Part shown: positions 8,858 through 19,026 of the stretch, in pieces | How the letters are laid out: the number at the start of each line of letters is the position of its first letter | Numbering within the stretch: the first letter of the stretch is position 1 | NCBI GenBank assembly: GCA_016711435.1 | Contig: JADJSY010000032.1 | Coordinates: 16,604 to 80,603, forward strand | DNA from: Lewinellaceae bacterium | GTDB taxonomy: Bacteria > Bacteroidota > Bacteroidia > Chitinophagales > Saprospiraceae | DNA length: 64,000 nt | Reading direction: 5' to 3' | The notes under the pieces: model-generated | Told to the model about the DNA's origin: nothing | Seen by the model: the letters and a program-made list of their open reading frames with translations, nothing else | Database searches by the model: none | Translations under genes and position numbers: made by a program

Positions 8858-11800
8858 ATGGTCATAACTACTTACCTACTTCATTCCTTGCGCGTCTGTA
8901 TCCTCTTATTTGCAGCCACCTGTTTTCTGCTTTCCTGTGGGGCGCCCGTTCCGCCCAGGGTGCTTGTTTTTTCTAAAACCAGTCCGCACGGCTACCGCCA
9001 CCTGAGCATCGAAGCAGGTAAAAATGCACTGGTGGACATTTGTTACCAGAACGGCATCTGGGCCGACACCACCGAGGACAACCGGCAGTTCAACGATACA
9101 AACCTCAAAAGATACGCCGCAGTCATTTTTCTCAGCACCAACGGCGAGGTGCTTGGCGCCGACGAAGAAGCCGCATTTGAACGCTATATTCAGGTAGGCG
9201 GCGGTTTTGTCGGCATCCATGCGTCATCCGCCACAGAGTACACCTGGCGCTGGTACGGCGGATTGCTGGGCGCTTATTTCAAAGACCACCCGCCGATACA
9301 GGAAGCGAATGTCCAGATTGAACAATGCGACGACCCTTCGACTGCCCATCTGGGCTGTACCGACTGGAAATGGAAAGACGAGTGGTATAATTTCAGGAAT
9401 TACGAACCCGACCTGGAGATTCTCCTGAGTATCGATGAAAGCAAATACAAGGGCGGTTCTTTGCCGCCTGGCGGGTTTAACAAAGCGCATCATCCGCTCG
9501 CCTGGCAGCACACTTACGATGGCGGCAGGTCTTTTTACACTTCGCTGGGGCATGAACCGGAGGCCTACAGCGACCCGGCATTCCGCCAACACCTGCTCGG
9601 CGGCATCCGCTACGCCATCGGGAAACAAAAACCGCTGAATTACAACCTTGCCCGCAGCCTGCCCCGTCCCGACCAGACGCGTTTTGTCAAAACGGTTGTC
9701 GCCGACCGCCTCAATGAACCGATGGAACTCGATCAGTTGCCCGACGGAAAAATACTGCTCATCGAACGCCACGGCTACCTCCGGCTGTTCGATCCTGCTA
9801 CTTCCAGGCTCAGCATTGTTGCCAAGTTGCCTGTTTATTCTGAAATGGGCGACGGATTGATGGGCCTGGCCGTCGACCCCGACTGGGAGCGCAACCACCG
9901 TATTTTCCTGTACTATTCCTCGCCGCTCGATTCGATGAATCAATTGTCGCAATTCACATTTTACGACGATACCCTGCACCGCAGCAGCGAAAAGATCATC
10001 CTGACGGTGCCAACCGGCCACCTGAACTGTTTCCACGCAGCGGGCAGCCTTACGTTCGGCCCCGACGGATACCTGTACGTGGCGACCGGCGACAACACCA
10101 GCCCCTTTGCCTCCGAAGGCTTCGCACCTATGGATGAACAACCCGGCCGGAAATCTTTCGATGCGCAGCGCTCTGCGGGGAACACCATGGACCTGCGGGG
10201 CAAAATTTTGAGGATAAAAGTGGCTGAAAACGCTACCTACACCTGCCCGCCGGACAATTTATTTGCCCAGGACAAAAAAGGTCGCCCCGAAATTTATATC
10301 ATGGGTTGCCGCAATCCCTTCCGAATCAGCGTCGATCAGCGGCGCAATCTGCTGTATTGGGGCGATATCGGTCCCGATGCCGGAAAAACAGACACCCTGC
10401 GCGGCCCGATGGGACACGACGAAATCAACCAGGCCCGCAAGGCCGGCAACTACGGCTGGCCTTATTTCAACGGCAACAACCAGGCTTACCGGAAGTACGA
10501 TTTTGCGCAAAAAAAATCGGGCGCCTGGTTTGACCCGCAACACCCAGTAAACCATTCGCCTAACAACACAGGCGCTACGGAACTGCCGCCGGCCCAGACG
10601 GCCTTTATCTGGTATCCCTACGGCCGCAACCGCGATTTCCCAATGCTGGGTGAAGGCGGGCGGAATGCGATGGCCGGGCCTACCTATTACTGCGACAATT
10701 ACGCCGAATCCACACGTTTTCCGGATTATTACAACGGCAAAACCATTATTTACGACTGGATGCGCAACTGGCTGATGGCCGTTTCTGTCGATTCCTTGGG
10801 TAATTTTTACCACCTGGAACCCATGGCCGATTCCGTGAAAATGATGCGCCCGATGGATATGATTGTCGACCGGAAATCCGGCGCCATCTGGATGCTGGAA
10901 TACGGTCAGCGCTGGTATGCCTCCAATGAAGAAGCCTGTCTGAGCCGGATCGACTACGTACGTGGCAACCGAAAACCCATCGCACGCCTGGAAGCAGATA
11001 AAACGGCCGGCGGTTTACCGCTCACGGTGCGCTTTCATCCCGGAAAAAGTGAAGATTACGACCACGACCCGCTCACTTATACGTACAGTTGCAACGATGA
11101 CGTATATGCCCAACTAAGCCGCCCCGACACCTTTGTCCGGCGCTTTGAGCAAGCCGGCGTCTACGATATTGTTTTAAAAACAACCGACCCCAAAGGCGCC
11201 TCGTCGACCGATACCCTGCGGATTTTTGCCGGAAATGAACCGCCTAAAGTGCAGTTTCAACTGCAAGGGCACAACAAAAGTTTTTACCAGCCTGGGGCAC
11301 AATGTTGCAATACAACATTCTTGTGGACGATGCGGAAGATGGCTCGCTGCTATCGGGACAAATCAGGCCGGAACAAGTGGAAACATCCGTCGATTATATA
11401 GAGAAAGCCGTCAATCCCAACAAATTGCCCAAACAGGCCGCCGAACGGGCAGAACCATATGTGAAAGGAAAAGTATTGATCGCAGGTTCGGATTGTTATG
11501 CCTGCCACGCCGTCGACCGGGATGTAAACGGCCCATCGTTTCAGGCCGTGGCAAGCAAATACCGCAACAACAATGATTTTGCGGTCGCAACCGTTTACCG
11601 GAAAATTATTTACGGCGGATCGGGCAACTGGGGGCAACGTTCCATGAGCGCCCATCCCAACATCCGCGAAGAAGATGCCATTGAAATGGCCCGCTGGATA
11701 CTCGCGCTGGGCGATCCGCCCAAACCCAAACAAACCCTGCCGTTATCGGGCGAATACCTGCTCAGCGCAGAAAAAGGCGCTTATCTTTTACAGGCATCTT

Positions 11801-12297
11801 ACCGGGACCGGGGGAAAAACACCTTGCCGCCGCTGCCCGCAGAAGCGGTACTCGTATTGCGCCCGGCCCTTTTTCAGGCAGATCAATGTGACGAACGCAG
11901 CCGCGGCGTCGGCAATTATAAACCGTTCGACAACGATACCACCACGCTGAATGAATTGAAGCACAACGCCTGGTTTGCTATTAACCAGGTTGATTTACAA
12001 GGGATTACATCATTGACATTACGCCTGGGCAGCGGCGATTACCGCAACACTTACTGCGGTGGCAGACTGGAAATACACAGTGGAAAACCGGGTGGACCTA
12101 TTTTGGCAAGTCTCGATATTCCGGCGGTTAATGAAAAAAGGATGCGGTTTCGGGAAGTGCAGATTCTCATACCAGGAAATTTGCCCGCCGGTTACAGCGA
12201 TTTGTATTTTTTGTTTAAAAATGAGGTGAACCAGGGACAGGGAGTGACGGGGGTGGATTGGGTGAGGTTTAATATAGGGATGAGGAATGAGGGATGA
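8858..12297 (+). CDS. Lipoprotein fusing ThuA-like, sugar dehydrogenase, PKD, cytochrome c and carbohydrate-binding domains (frameshifted)
   Basis: A large envelope lipoprotein, probably acting on carbohydrates. Signal with lipobox FLLSC (Cys27 from the ATG at 8858), then a ThuA-like domain (about 30-250), a PQQ-type glucose/sorbosone dehydrogenase six-blade domain (about 275-680), a PKD-like domain (about 695-780), a cytochrome c domain with CYACH haem motif (11491-11505) and a C-terminal CBM6-like sandwich. The frame breaks near 11300: the upstream frame stops at 11401, while the correct one resumes as LQYNILVDDAEDG at about 11305. One missing base in CAATGTTG explains it, so this is either a consensus error or a recent mutation. 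The in-frame ATG at 8801 lies before an inverted-repeat arm and is less likely as start. Electrons from sugar oxidation would pass to the fused cytochrome; that is inference. Confidence 0.85.
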
Positions 12298-12862
12298 GGG
12301 ATGACCTTTGTTAGCGGGGATACCATAGCCATAAGGCTTAGCACGATTGGTTAGGAGGTCATGTTTGGCCCAAAGCAACGCAAAACACAGGGGGATGTTA
12401 ACAAGAATATTACCCCCCCCGGCTGACATTGGATTCCGATGTTGATGCTCGCTAACATATTGACACCAATAGTTTTAACAAATTTTATAGTCAATTTGGT
12501 TTCTTAGCCGCGGCTTAGGGGCCACCAGCTTGAACCCCGTAGTAAGGTATCTGTCGAAGCCGGGGTTATTGAACAGGCTTTTACTGCAAATCGGGATTGA
12601 TATCAATAACCGCGCTAGCGGCGGTTAGTCACAAATGCTATGTAGGGGTTTTAACCCCATTTTTAATACGGGGAGCTTTTTAAAATTAAATAAAACATTT
12701 TATTTCAAATTAAAAAAACTTGTTTTAAATTTGCCAGCCTAAGTGATAATTTTTTAAAACTCCGTTACTTTGGGCGCAAATTACAGAACAGCGAAGCAAG
12801 GAAAGGCCGCCAGACCGTCCACGAAGGACCAAAAGCCGGCCACCAAAAATCCAGCACGACCT
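12298..12862. other. Gene-free stretch upstream of parE
   Basis: No convincing gene. It begins with gggatga words continuing from the stop codon of the preceding gene. It holds small GC-rich hairpins (aaccgc...gcggtt near 12610-12630; ggggttttaacccc near 12646-12660) and an 8-bp inverted pair TGTTAGCG/CGCTAACA (about 12309 and 12451). A TAAATTTG box at 12726-12733 is a candidate -7 element for parE. Confidence 0.5.
12726..12733 (+). promoter_or_regulatory. Candidate -7 box for parE
   Basis: TAAATTTG fits TAnnTTTG, in an A/T-rich block 130 bases before the likely ATG. No clear -33 box. Confidence 0.35.
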
Positions 12863-14763
12863 ATGCAAGAGGTGAGTTATTCAGAAGACGACATCAGATC
12901 CCTCGACTGGCGGGAGCATATTCGCCTGCGCCCGGGTATGTATATCGGTAAACTTGGCGACGGCAGCACGCCCGACGACGGCATTTATGTTTTGGTCAAA
13001 GAGGTGCTCGACAACTGTATCGACGAGTTCGCTATGGGATACGGAAGAACCATCGACGTGAGCATCAACGACACCGGCGTAACCGTGCGCGACTACGGGC
13101 GCGGTATTCCGCTGGGTAAAGTCGTCGATGTGGTCTCCAAAATCAATACCGGCGCGAAATACGACAGCAAGGCGTTTAAAAAATCGGTAGGCCTCAACGG
13201 GGTCGGTACCAAGGCAGTGAACGCGTTGTCGGAATATTTTAAAGTCACCGCTTTCCGGGAAGGACAATGCAAAAGTGCCGAATTCCAGTTTGGTAACTTG
13301 AAGAAAGAGAGCAAGTTAGAGCCGACCAAAGAAGAAAACGGTACCCTTGTTTTTTTCAAACCGGACAATGGTTTGTTCCGCAATTTCCGCTGGGTATTCG
13401 AGTATGTGGAACAACAACTCTGGAATTATGCCTACCTGAATGCCGGGTTGAAAATCCAGTTCAACAACAAAACGTTTGTTTCCAAAAACGGCCTGCTCGA
13501 CCTGCTGGAGAAAAAAACAGGGGCGGAAACGGTGCGTTACCCCATCATCCATTTGAAAGGAGAAGATGTGGAAGTCGCCATTACGCACGGCGAGCACTAC
13601 GGCGAACAATACTATTCTTTTGTAAACGGACAAAATACGACCCAGGGCGGAACCCACCTCAATGCGTTCCGCGAAGCGCTGGTAAAAGTGATCCGCACCC
13701 ACTTTAAAAAAGAATTTGACGCCAAGGATATTCGTGAAAGTGTGATCGCTGCCGTGGCGGTCCGCGTGGAAGAACCCGTTTTTGAAAGCCAGACCAAAAC
13801 GCGGCTCGGTTCCGAACGGATCGCGCCCGACGGCCCGGCCATGCGCAGTTGGATGAACGATTTTCTGAGCAAAGCCTTAGACGATTATCTCCATAAAAAT
13901 CCGGAGGTCGCCAAGGAAATGCTCAAACGCATACAGCAATCGGAGCGGGAGCGCAAGGAAATAGCGGACGTCAAAAAATTAGCCAACCAGCGGGCCAAAG
14001 CGGCCAATATCCACAACAAAAAACTGCGCGACTGCCGTTACCACCTCAATGAAAAAGGAGCGGAAGACCTGCGCCTGAACAGCACCATTTTTATCACCGA
14101 GGGCGATTCCGCCAGCGGTTCCATCACCAAAGCCCGCGATGTCAATTCGCAGGCCGTGTTCAGCCTGCGCGGTAAACCGCTCAACTGCTATGGCCTGACG
14201 AAAAAATCGTGTATCAAAACGAAGAGTTCAACCTGCTGCAACACGCCTTGAACATCGAGGATTCGCTCGACGACCTGCGTTACAACCGCGTGGTAATCGC
14301 TACCGATGCCGACGTAGACGGGATGCACATCCGCCTGCTGCTGCTCACGTTCTTTCTCCAGTTTTTCCCCGACCTGGTGCGCAACGGCCACCTGTACATC
14401 CTCGACACGCCCTTGTTCCGGGTGCGCGACAAACAACAGACTTTTTACTGCTATTCCGATACGGAAAGACAACAGGCCATCCAGAAACTGCGCGGGAAAC
14501 CGGAGATCACCCGATTCAAAGGGCTGGGTGAGATCAGCCCCAATGAATTTGCCGATTTTATCAGCGAAAACATCCGGCTCGATCCGGTTATTTTACCGGA
14601 AGACACCAACCTGGATCACGTGCTGAGTTATTACATGGGCAAAAACACGCCGGAACGCCAGGACTTTATCATCGAAAACCTGCGTTTTGAAATAGATGTG
14701 ATTGATACGCCGGAAGAGGAAGCGCAGGTGATGCCGGAGGAAGTGGTGAGTGAGGAATCATAA
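12863..14763 (+). CDS. parE: DNA topoisomerase IV subunit B (frameshifted in this sequence)
   Basis: ATPase subunit of topoisomerase IV, which decatenates daughter chromosomes together with ParC. GHKL ATPase motifs are visible (EVLDNCIDEFAMG, DYGRGIP, GLNGVGTKAVNALS), as are QTKTRLGS and the TOPRIM motifs EGDSASG and DADVDGMHIR, with RGKPLN between them. The frame breaks at 14203-14208: the sequence has six A residues where seven would give LTKKIVYQNEEFNLL in one frame. As this gene is normally essential, a consensus error is likely. Corrected length is about 635 residues, usual for Bacteroidota ParE. The start is taken at ATG 12863; the frame is open upstream to a TTG at 12770 through a basic K/A/P-rich stretch. 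ParC is not adjacent, which is unusual for the phylum. Confidence 0.9.
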
Positions 14764-14800
14764 GCAAACAAGCATACTTCTGGATATTTTTTGTGGAACG

Positions 14801-14832
14801 AGACCTATAAGGTTTTGAAACCTTATAGGTCT
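14801..14832. repeat. Perfect 15-bp hairpin after parE
   Basis: AGACCTATAAGGTTT and its exact reverse complement are separated by two bases. The hairpin sits between the convergent ends of parE and a lipoprotein gene and has no T run on either side, so it is hairpin-like rather than a classical terminator. Confidence 0.85.
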
Positions 14833-14875
14833 TGACTTACAAAGGAAATGCCCGGAAGTGTGCCTAAACAACCGT

Positions 14876-15646
14876 TTATTTCAGGTTGATCCCGCACTCC
14901 AACTTACTCCGATCCTTCATCACATCCAGCAATGGAAACTTGGCGCGCACGTCTTTGCCATCCATTTCATAACCCGTTGCAGAGACGTTTTTAACCTTGC
15001 GCGGGAGGTGAAATTTCAATTCGTACGAGCGGTTGCGCATCATCATACGCGCCATCGGCTCGTCGGTGTCGGAGAACATTTCTCCCATGAGTTTGGCGCC
15101 GCCATCTGAATCGGGCGTGATGGTGCGATCAAATGCCTTGCCTTTCCAATGCATCACAGGCGTTCCCCCGAGCATTTTCTGCATATTGGCAACTTCTGGA
15201 AAATCCAGCACCTTACTTTTTTTGATCGCGGAGTCTTGTTGAATTTCTTCGATGGCTGCCAGCGTTTCAAAAAACTGGTACAGGCTGTCGAGGTGACTAA
15301 ATGTGTACAGAAAGCGGAATTTGACACCTTTTTCCATCTTCAACTGAATCTCCAGGTTTTTCAGCGCCTCCGGGTAAGGCAGCATTTGTTGGATGGAATC
15401 CGGCAAATTAGTCAGGTAGATTAAAGTATCCATCGGCCTGGGCGGCTGCCCCAGCGCAACCAGCGAATCGTTCGTCTTTTGCTGGGCGTACTGAATCATG
15501 TTGGCCATCGGGCCGGAACCCATAGTCACCGTGAGTTCATAACGGCCGGACTGGTCTTTGTTCAGCCAGAGTTCTTCCAGGATGTCGAAGCAGCCTGTGA
15601 GGGAAAGGATGCAAAGGAGAAAAAGGGATTTTAAGATTGTTTTCAT
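14876..15646 (-). CDS. Hypothetical lipoprotein
   Basis: No family recognised. The 256-residue product starts MKTILKSLFLL and has a lipobox ending TGC (Cys19), so it should be membrane-anchored in the envelope. The mature part is rich in charged residues and methionines, has SRYELTV-like beta character near the start (YELTVTMGSG) and no obvious catalytic motif. The frame is open for a further 42 codons upstream, but those lie in the inverted repeat at 15671-15797 and are low-complexity, so the ATG at 15644-15646 is chosen. It lies downstream of lysS on the same strand but is separated from it by that repeat. Confidence 0.75.
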   Translation of the reverse strand: MKTILKSLFLLCILSLTGCFDILEELWLNKDQSGRYELTVTMGSGPMANMIQYAQQKTNDSLVALGQPPRPMDTLIYLTNLPDSIQQMLPYPEALKNLEIQLKMEKGVKFRFLYTFSHLDSLYQFFETLAAIEEIQQDSAIKKSKVLDFPEVANMQKMLGGTPVMHWKGKAFDRTITPDSDGGAKLMGEMFSDTDEPMARMMMRNRSYELKFHLPRKVKNVSATGYEMDGKDVRAKFPLLDVMKDRSKLECGINLK

Positions 15647-15670
15647 GGTTGAGATGTTTATTGTGCTTAA

Positions 15671-15797
15671 GGTTGATGAGGGTTGATAAAGGTTGATGAG
15701 GTTGATATTAATCCGCTCGGAAGAATTAGCGATTTTACTTTTTTCGAGCGGCTGAATATCAACCCTCATCAACCTTTATCAACCTCATCAACCCTAT
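15671..15797. repeat. Inverted repeat, GTTGATGAGG family (copy 1 of 4)
   Basis: The 5' arm 15671-15719 and 3' arm 15745-15795 are tandem ggttgatgag/ggttgataaa words and their complement. They meet in a GC-rich clamp (CCGCTCG ... CGAGCGG) around an A/T-rich loop. The same clamp and loop theme recurs at 36154, 46103 and 58027. The 3' arm ends 6 bases from the lysS stop; the 5' arm starts 25 bases before the lipoprotein start. Confidence 0.88.
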
Positions 15798-15800
15798 TTC

Positions 15801-17332
15801 TCACACTTCCGGCCGCATTTGCGGGAAAAACAACACTTCCTGGATACTCGACTGCCCCGTAAACAACATCGCCAGGCGGTCGATACCGAAACCGATACCT
15901 GCCGTTGGCGGCATGCCGTATTCGAGGGAGCGCAGGAAATCTTCATCCATCGCCATCGCTTCTTCGTCGCCGCGGGCGGCTAAGGCCAGTTGCTCCTCGA
16001 AGCGCTCGCGCTGGTCGATGGGATCGTTCAACTCGGAGTAGGCATTGGCGACTTCCTTGCCATTTACAAACAACTCGAAGCGCTCTACCAGCCCCGGCTT
16101 GATGCGGTGCTTTTTCGTCAGCGGCGACATTTCCATCGGGTAATCGATCAAAAATGTGGGCTGTATGAGTTGGGCTTCCACTTTTTCACCAAAAATTTCA
16201 TCAATCAGTTTGGCTTTGCCCATCGACGCATCTATCTCGATATGTTCTTTTTGCAATAGGCGCGCAATGCGGCTTCGTCAGCCGTTTCCACATTGATGCC
16301 GGTATATTCCTGGATGGCATCGAACATGGTCAGACGGCGGTAAGGCCCGGCGAACTCGATGCTGTGTTCGCCCGCCTGCGCCGTCGAAGCGCCTTCCGGG
16401 TGAATGGCCCGTGCTACCCGTTCCAGCATTTCCTCGGTAATGTCCATCATCCAGTTGTAGTCCTTGTAGGCCACATAAAATTCCAGGGCCGTAAACTCCG
16501 GGTTGTGGGTGCGGTCCATGCCTTCATTGCGGAACATTTTGGCGAATTCGTACACCCCGTCAAAACCCGCCACGATCAGCCGTTTCAGGTACAATTCGTT
16601 GGCAATGCGCAGGTAAAGCTGCATATCCAGCGTATTGTGGTGCGTTTTGAAGGGTCGGGCTGCGGCGCCGCCGTGAATTGGTTGCAGGATCGGCGTTTCC
16701 ACTTCCAGCAGGCCCAGTTCGTCGAGGTAGGTCCGCATGGTTTTGATCAATTTGCTGCGTTTGATGAATATCTGGCGAAATTCGGTATTCACCGTCAGGT
16801 CGACATAACGCATCCGGTAGCGCTGTTCCGGATCGGTAAAAGCGTCAAACACATTGCCTTCGGCGTCTTTTTTTACCACAGGCAAGGGGCGCAACGCTTT
16901 GGAAAGGAATTTGAAAGACTGCACGTGTACGCTTACTTCGCCGGTTTTAGTGCGAAAAGCGAAACCTTTCACGCCGACATAGTCGCCCAGGTCGAGCAGT
17001 TTTTTGATGACCGTATCAAACATTGGCGAATTTTCATCCCCGCCGTTGATTTCCTCTTTGCGCAAATACAACTGGATACGCCCCGTGGTATCCTGCAAAT
17101 TCATAAACATGGCTTTACCTGCTTCCCGGGTAGCCATGATCCGACCGGCCAACGACACTTCATGGTAGTTCAGCCTGTTTTTCGTACCGTCTTCCAGTAC
17201 TTCTTCCTGGTAATTAGCAACAATATCGGCAGCAAATGCCGTCACATCAAACATCTCGGCAGGATATGGATCAATGCCGAGTTCGCGCAGTTTTTGCAGC
17301 GATTCGCGGCGGAGGAGTTCTTGTTCAGTCAT
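15801..17332 (-). CDS. lysS: Lysyl-tRNA synthetase, class II (frameshifted in this sequence)
   Basis: Charges tRNA-Lys with lysine. The N-terminal OB-fold anticodon-binding domain (about 55-150, with LAGRIMATREAGKAMFMNLQD) and class II catalytic core are clear: motif 1 around FIKRSKLIKTMRTYLDELGLLEVETPIL, motif 2 in FRNEGMDRTHNPEFTALEFY, and motif 3 GIGFGIDRLAMLF near the end. The frame breaks near 16250: the coding strand has five A residues where six would give AYCKKEHIEIDASMGKAKL. With that base restored the protein is about 510 residues, the normal size. Because the gene is essential and both halves are well conserved, a consensus error is likely. The ATG lies directly beside a GTTATC-word repeat. 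Confidence 0.92.
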
Positions 17333-17335
17333 GAG

Positions 17336-17440
17336 TTAGTTATCGGTTATTCGTTATCGGTTATCCGGGGGGGTGAACGTCAATCCTTTTAAGTAGTTAT
17401 CAGTTATTCGTTATTGGTTATCAGTGTTCATAATCAAGCA
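17336..17440. repeat. GTTATC-word patch upstream of lysS
   Basis: Two blocks of direct gttatcggttattcgttatc words flank a short unique centre. Both have the same orientation, so this is a one-armed version of the family that forms full inverted repeats at 32199-32396 and 47284-47628. Confidence 0.65.
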
Positions 17441-17447
17441 TTTACAA

Positions 17448-17455
17448 CAAATTTA
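17448..17455 (-). promoter_or_regulatory. Candidate -7 box for lysS
   Basis: Minus strand TAAATTTG, matching TAnnTTTG, 116 bases before the lysS start. The resulting leader would carry the GTTATC-word patch. Confidence 0.35.
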
Positions 17456-17565
17456 GTCCAAACTATTTTTGCATAATAGTTAATTTATAATGCTTGTTGG
17501 AAAAGAAGCGCAAAAGTAGCAGGATAAGAGAAAAACGCTGGTAAAAGTTCCCATTTAAATCGTGT

Positions 17566-17858
17566 TTGGTTTTTGGTGTTTAGTGTTTCGGGGTGCTTCG
17601 CGTTTGGCCTCGCCCCCGACCCCTGAAGAGCAATGTCGTTGACGTAGCGAAGAGGTGTCATTTGCGACGCAGGAGCAAGTGACATCTCGTAGCGGAGATT
17701 TACTGGAAACCGGCCGTTTCGAGATGTCACTTGCTCCTGCGTCGCAAATGACACCTCTTCACTACGCTTGAGTTAACGACATTACCATCATAGGATCGTG
17801 GGTGAGGCCAAACGCGAAGCACCCCGAAACACTAAACACGAAACACCAAACACCAAAC
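17566..17858. repeat. Nested inverted repeats of two families, about 290 bases
   Basis: The outer arms are GTTTGGTGTTT-family words with a gtgcttcgcgtttggcc clamp (about 17566-17612 and 17805-17858). Inside is an independent perfect 41-bp inverted repeat (17649-17689 and 17720-17760) of the gaagaggtgtcat family, also found at 20451, 47470 and 62495. The 3' outer arm ends 2 bases before the S41 peptidase stop codon. This fills the whole lysS-S41 interval; no gene is present in it. Confidence 0.88.
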
Positions 17859-17859
17859 A

Positions 17860-18891
17860 CTATTTCTGCAGATATTCCCTGGCCCGCGCAATCCAATCCG
17901 GCTCATTTTCTTCCAGCACCACATCGGGCGTGATGCCGATATTATCGATACCGCGTCCGTCGGCCACCCTGTTGGAGCGCATGATGGGCGTCCAGAGTTC
18001 CCAGTCGCGGCAGGGCGCAACTGATACGCCGGCATTGCCATAATCGGCCACGCCAGCAGTTTGACGACCCATAATGGTCACTTTTTTGCTTTGTTTGGCC
18101 CACAGCAAGAGGTTTTCTGTACTGCTGGCGGAATATTTATTGACCAGAATAATGACTTTTTTCGGATAGGGTAAAATAGCAGCAGGCCGGTCGCGCCGCG
18201 CGTTCATGGTGCCGACAAAAGCGCCCGGGCGTTTTTTCATTTCGGCGGCAACCTTCTTTAGGTACTTTTTTGTTTGCTTGTCTGTGTCATCCTTCCTGGC
18301 CATTTGCAGCAGGAATTCGGCATTATCTTCCGAAGCCCAGTACTGGCGTCCGTCAGTGACGACCGGTTGCGTGTATAAATATGGTTTCAAGGAGGCCCAG
18401 GTTTGATCGGAGCCGCCGCTGTTGCTCCTGCAGTCGATAATCAGGTAGGGTTTGCTGGTCAATGCTTGTGCATTTGCACGCAACATACTGTCTACCAATG
18501 CCTTATAATCTCCCGACATAGAAGGCATGGTGAACAGCAGCGTTTGGGTGTCTATTTCTGAAAATGCAAAAGCAGGCGGCGTACCACGCAGCATCTGGGA
18601 AGCGCCGTAGGGTCGCATGCTGATGTGGTTGTCTTTGAACCAGCGAACCCACTTGTAACACAGGCGCATACAGGCCGAATCGCTCTGAATTTGAGCAGCT
18701 TTTGTACGCATCGAATCGGTATGCGCCCGGTAACTGCTGCGGGTATGTTCCGTCACTTTGTCCCGGAAACCGGCATAGTTCTGCTCCATTTTAGAAACAG
18801 CGAAATCGAGGTTTTTGATACAGGGGCAGCGCTGGGCTTGCAGGGAAAGCAGGCTGTTAAAAGACAAGATAAGCAGGAAGAAAAAACGCAT
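17860..18891 (-). CDS. Secreted S41-family peptidase
   Basis: A serine peptidase of the tail-specific/C-terminal-processing (S41) clan, exported by a signal peptide (residues 1-19, ending LQAQ). The N-terminal helical region (20-90) is followed by the S41 core: LIIDCRSNSGGSD (150-162), VIILVNKYSASSTENLLLWAK (246-266) carrying the candidate nucleophile at Ser254-Ser257, and a late GIGITPD-like segment (GIDNIGITPDVVLEE, 314-328) typical of the family. No PDZ domain is visible, so it resembles the short tricorn/IRBP-like members. At 343 residues it appears complete. The natural substrate is unknown. Confidence 0.85.
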   Translation of the reverse strand: MRFFFLLILSFNSLLSLQAQRCPCIKNLDFAVSKMEQNYAGFRDKVTEHTRSSYRAHTDSMRTKAAQIQSDSACMRLCYKWVRWFKDNHISMRPYGASQMLRGTPPAFAFSEIDTQTLLFTMPSMSGDYKALVDSMLRANAQALTSKPYLIIDCRSNSGGSDQTWASLKPYLYTQPVVTDGRQYWASEDNAEFLLQMARKDDTDKQTKKYLKKVAAEMKKRPGAFVGTMNARRDRPAAILPYPKKVIILVNKYSASSTENLLLWAKQSKKVTIMGRQTAGVADYGNAGVSVAPCRDWELWTPIMRSNRVADGRGIDNIGITPDVVLEENEPDWIARAREYLQK

Positions 18892-18896
18892 TTTTT

Positions 18897-19025
18897 CGTG
18901 TGTGGTTTGTCGTGTTTTGGTGTTCTGGTGTTTTAGTATTTTAGAGGTGCTTCGCTCAAGGCAACCGTGTGTGGTTTAGACAATGTGCCTCCCAAAACAC
19001 GAAAATACCAAAACACTAAAACACT
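18897..19025. repeat. Inverted repeat, GTTTTGGTGTTT family
   Basis: 5' arm 18897-18950 (gtgtggtttgtcgtgttttgg words) and 3' arm 18986-19025 (ccaaaacactaaaacac), with aggtgcttcgctc at the centre, a degenerate version of the clamp seen in related copies. It links the S41 start codon to within 2 bases of the next gene's stop. Confidence 0.75.
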
Positions 19026-19026
19026 G

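Noticed and set aside
12309..12458. Possible small mobile element ended by TGTTAGCG/CGCTAACA
   Set aside because: The inverted pair is only 8 bases, no target duplication is visible and no second copy was seen.
14201..16256. Programmed frameshifting in parE and lysS
   Set aside because: A-runs are present, but neither gene is known for recoding, no downstream stimulatory structure is evident, and several unrelated genes show the same kind of break.
17485..17754. 89-codon frame in the lysS-S41 interval
   Set aside because: It is encoded by the nested inverted repeat and is not protein-like.
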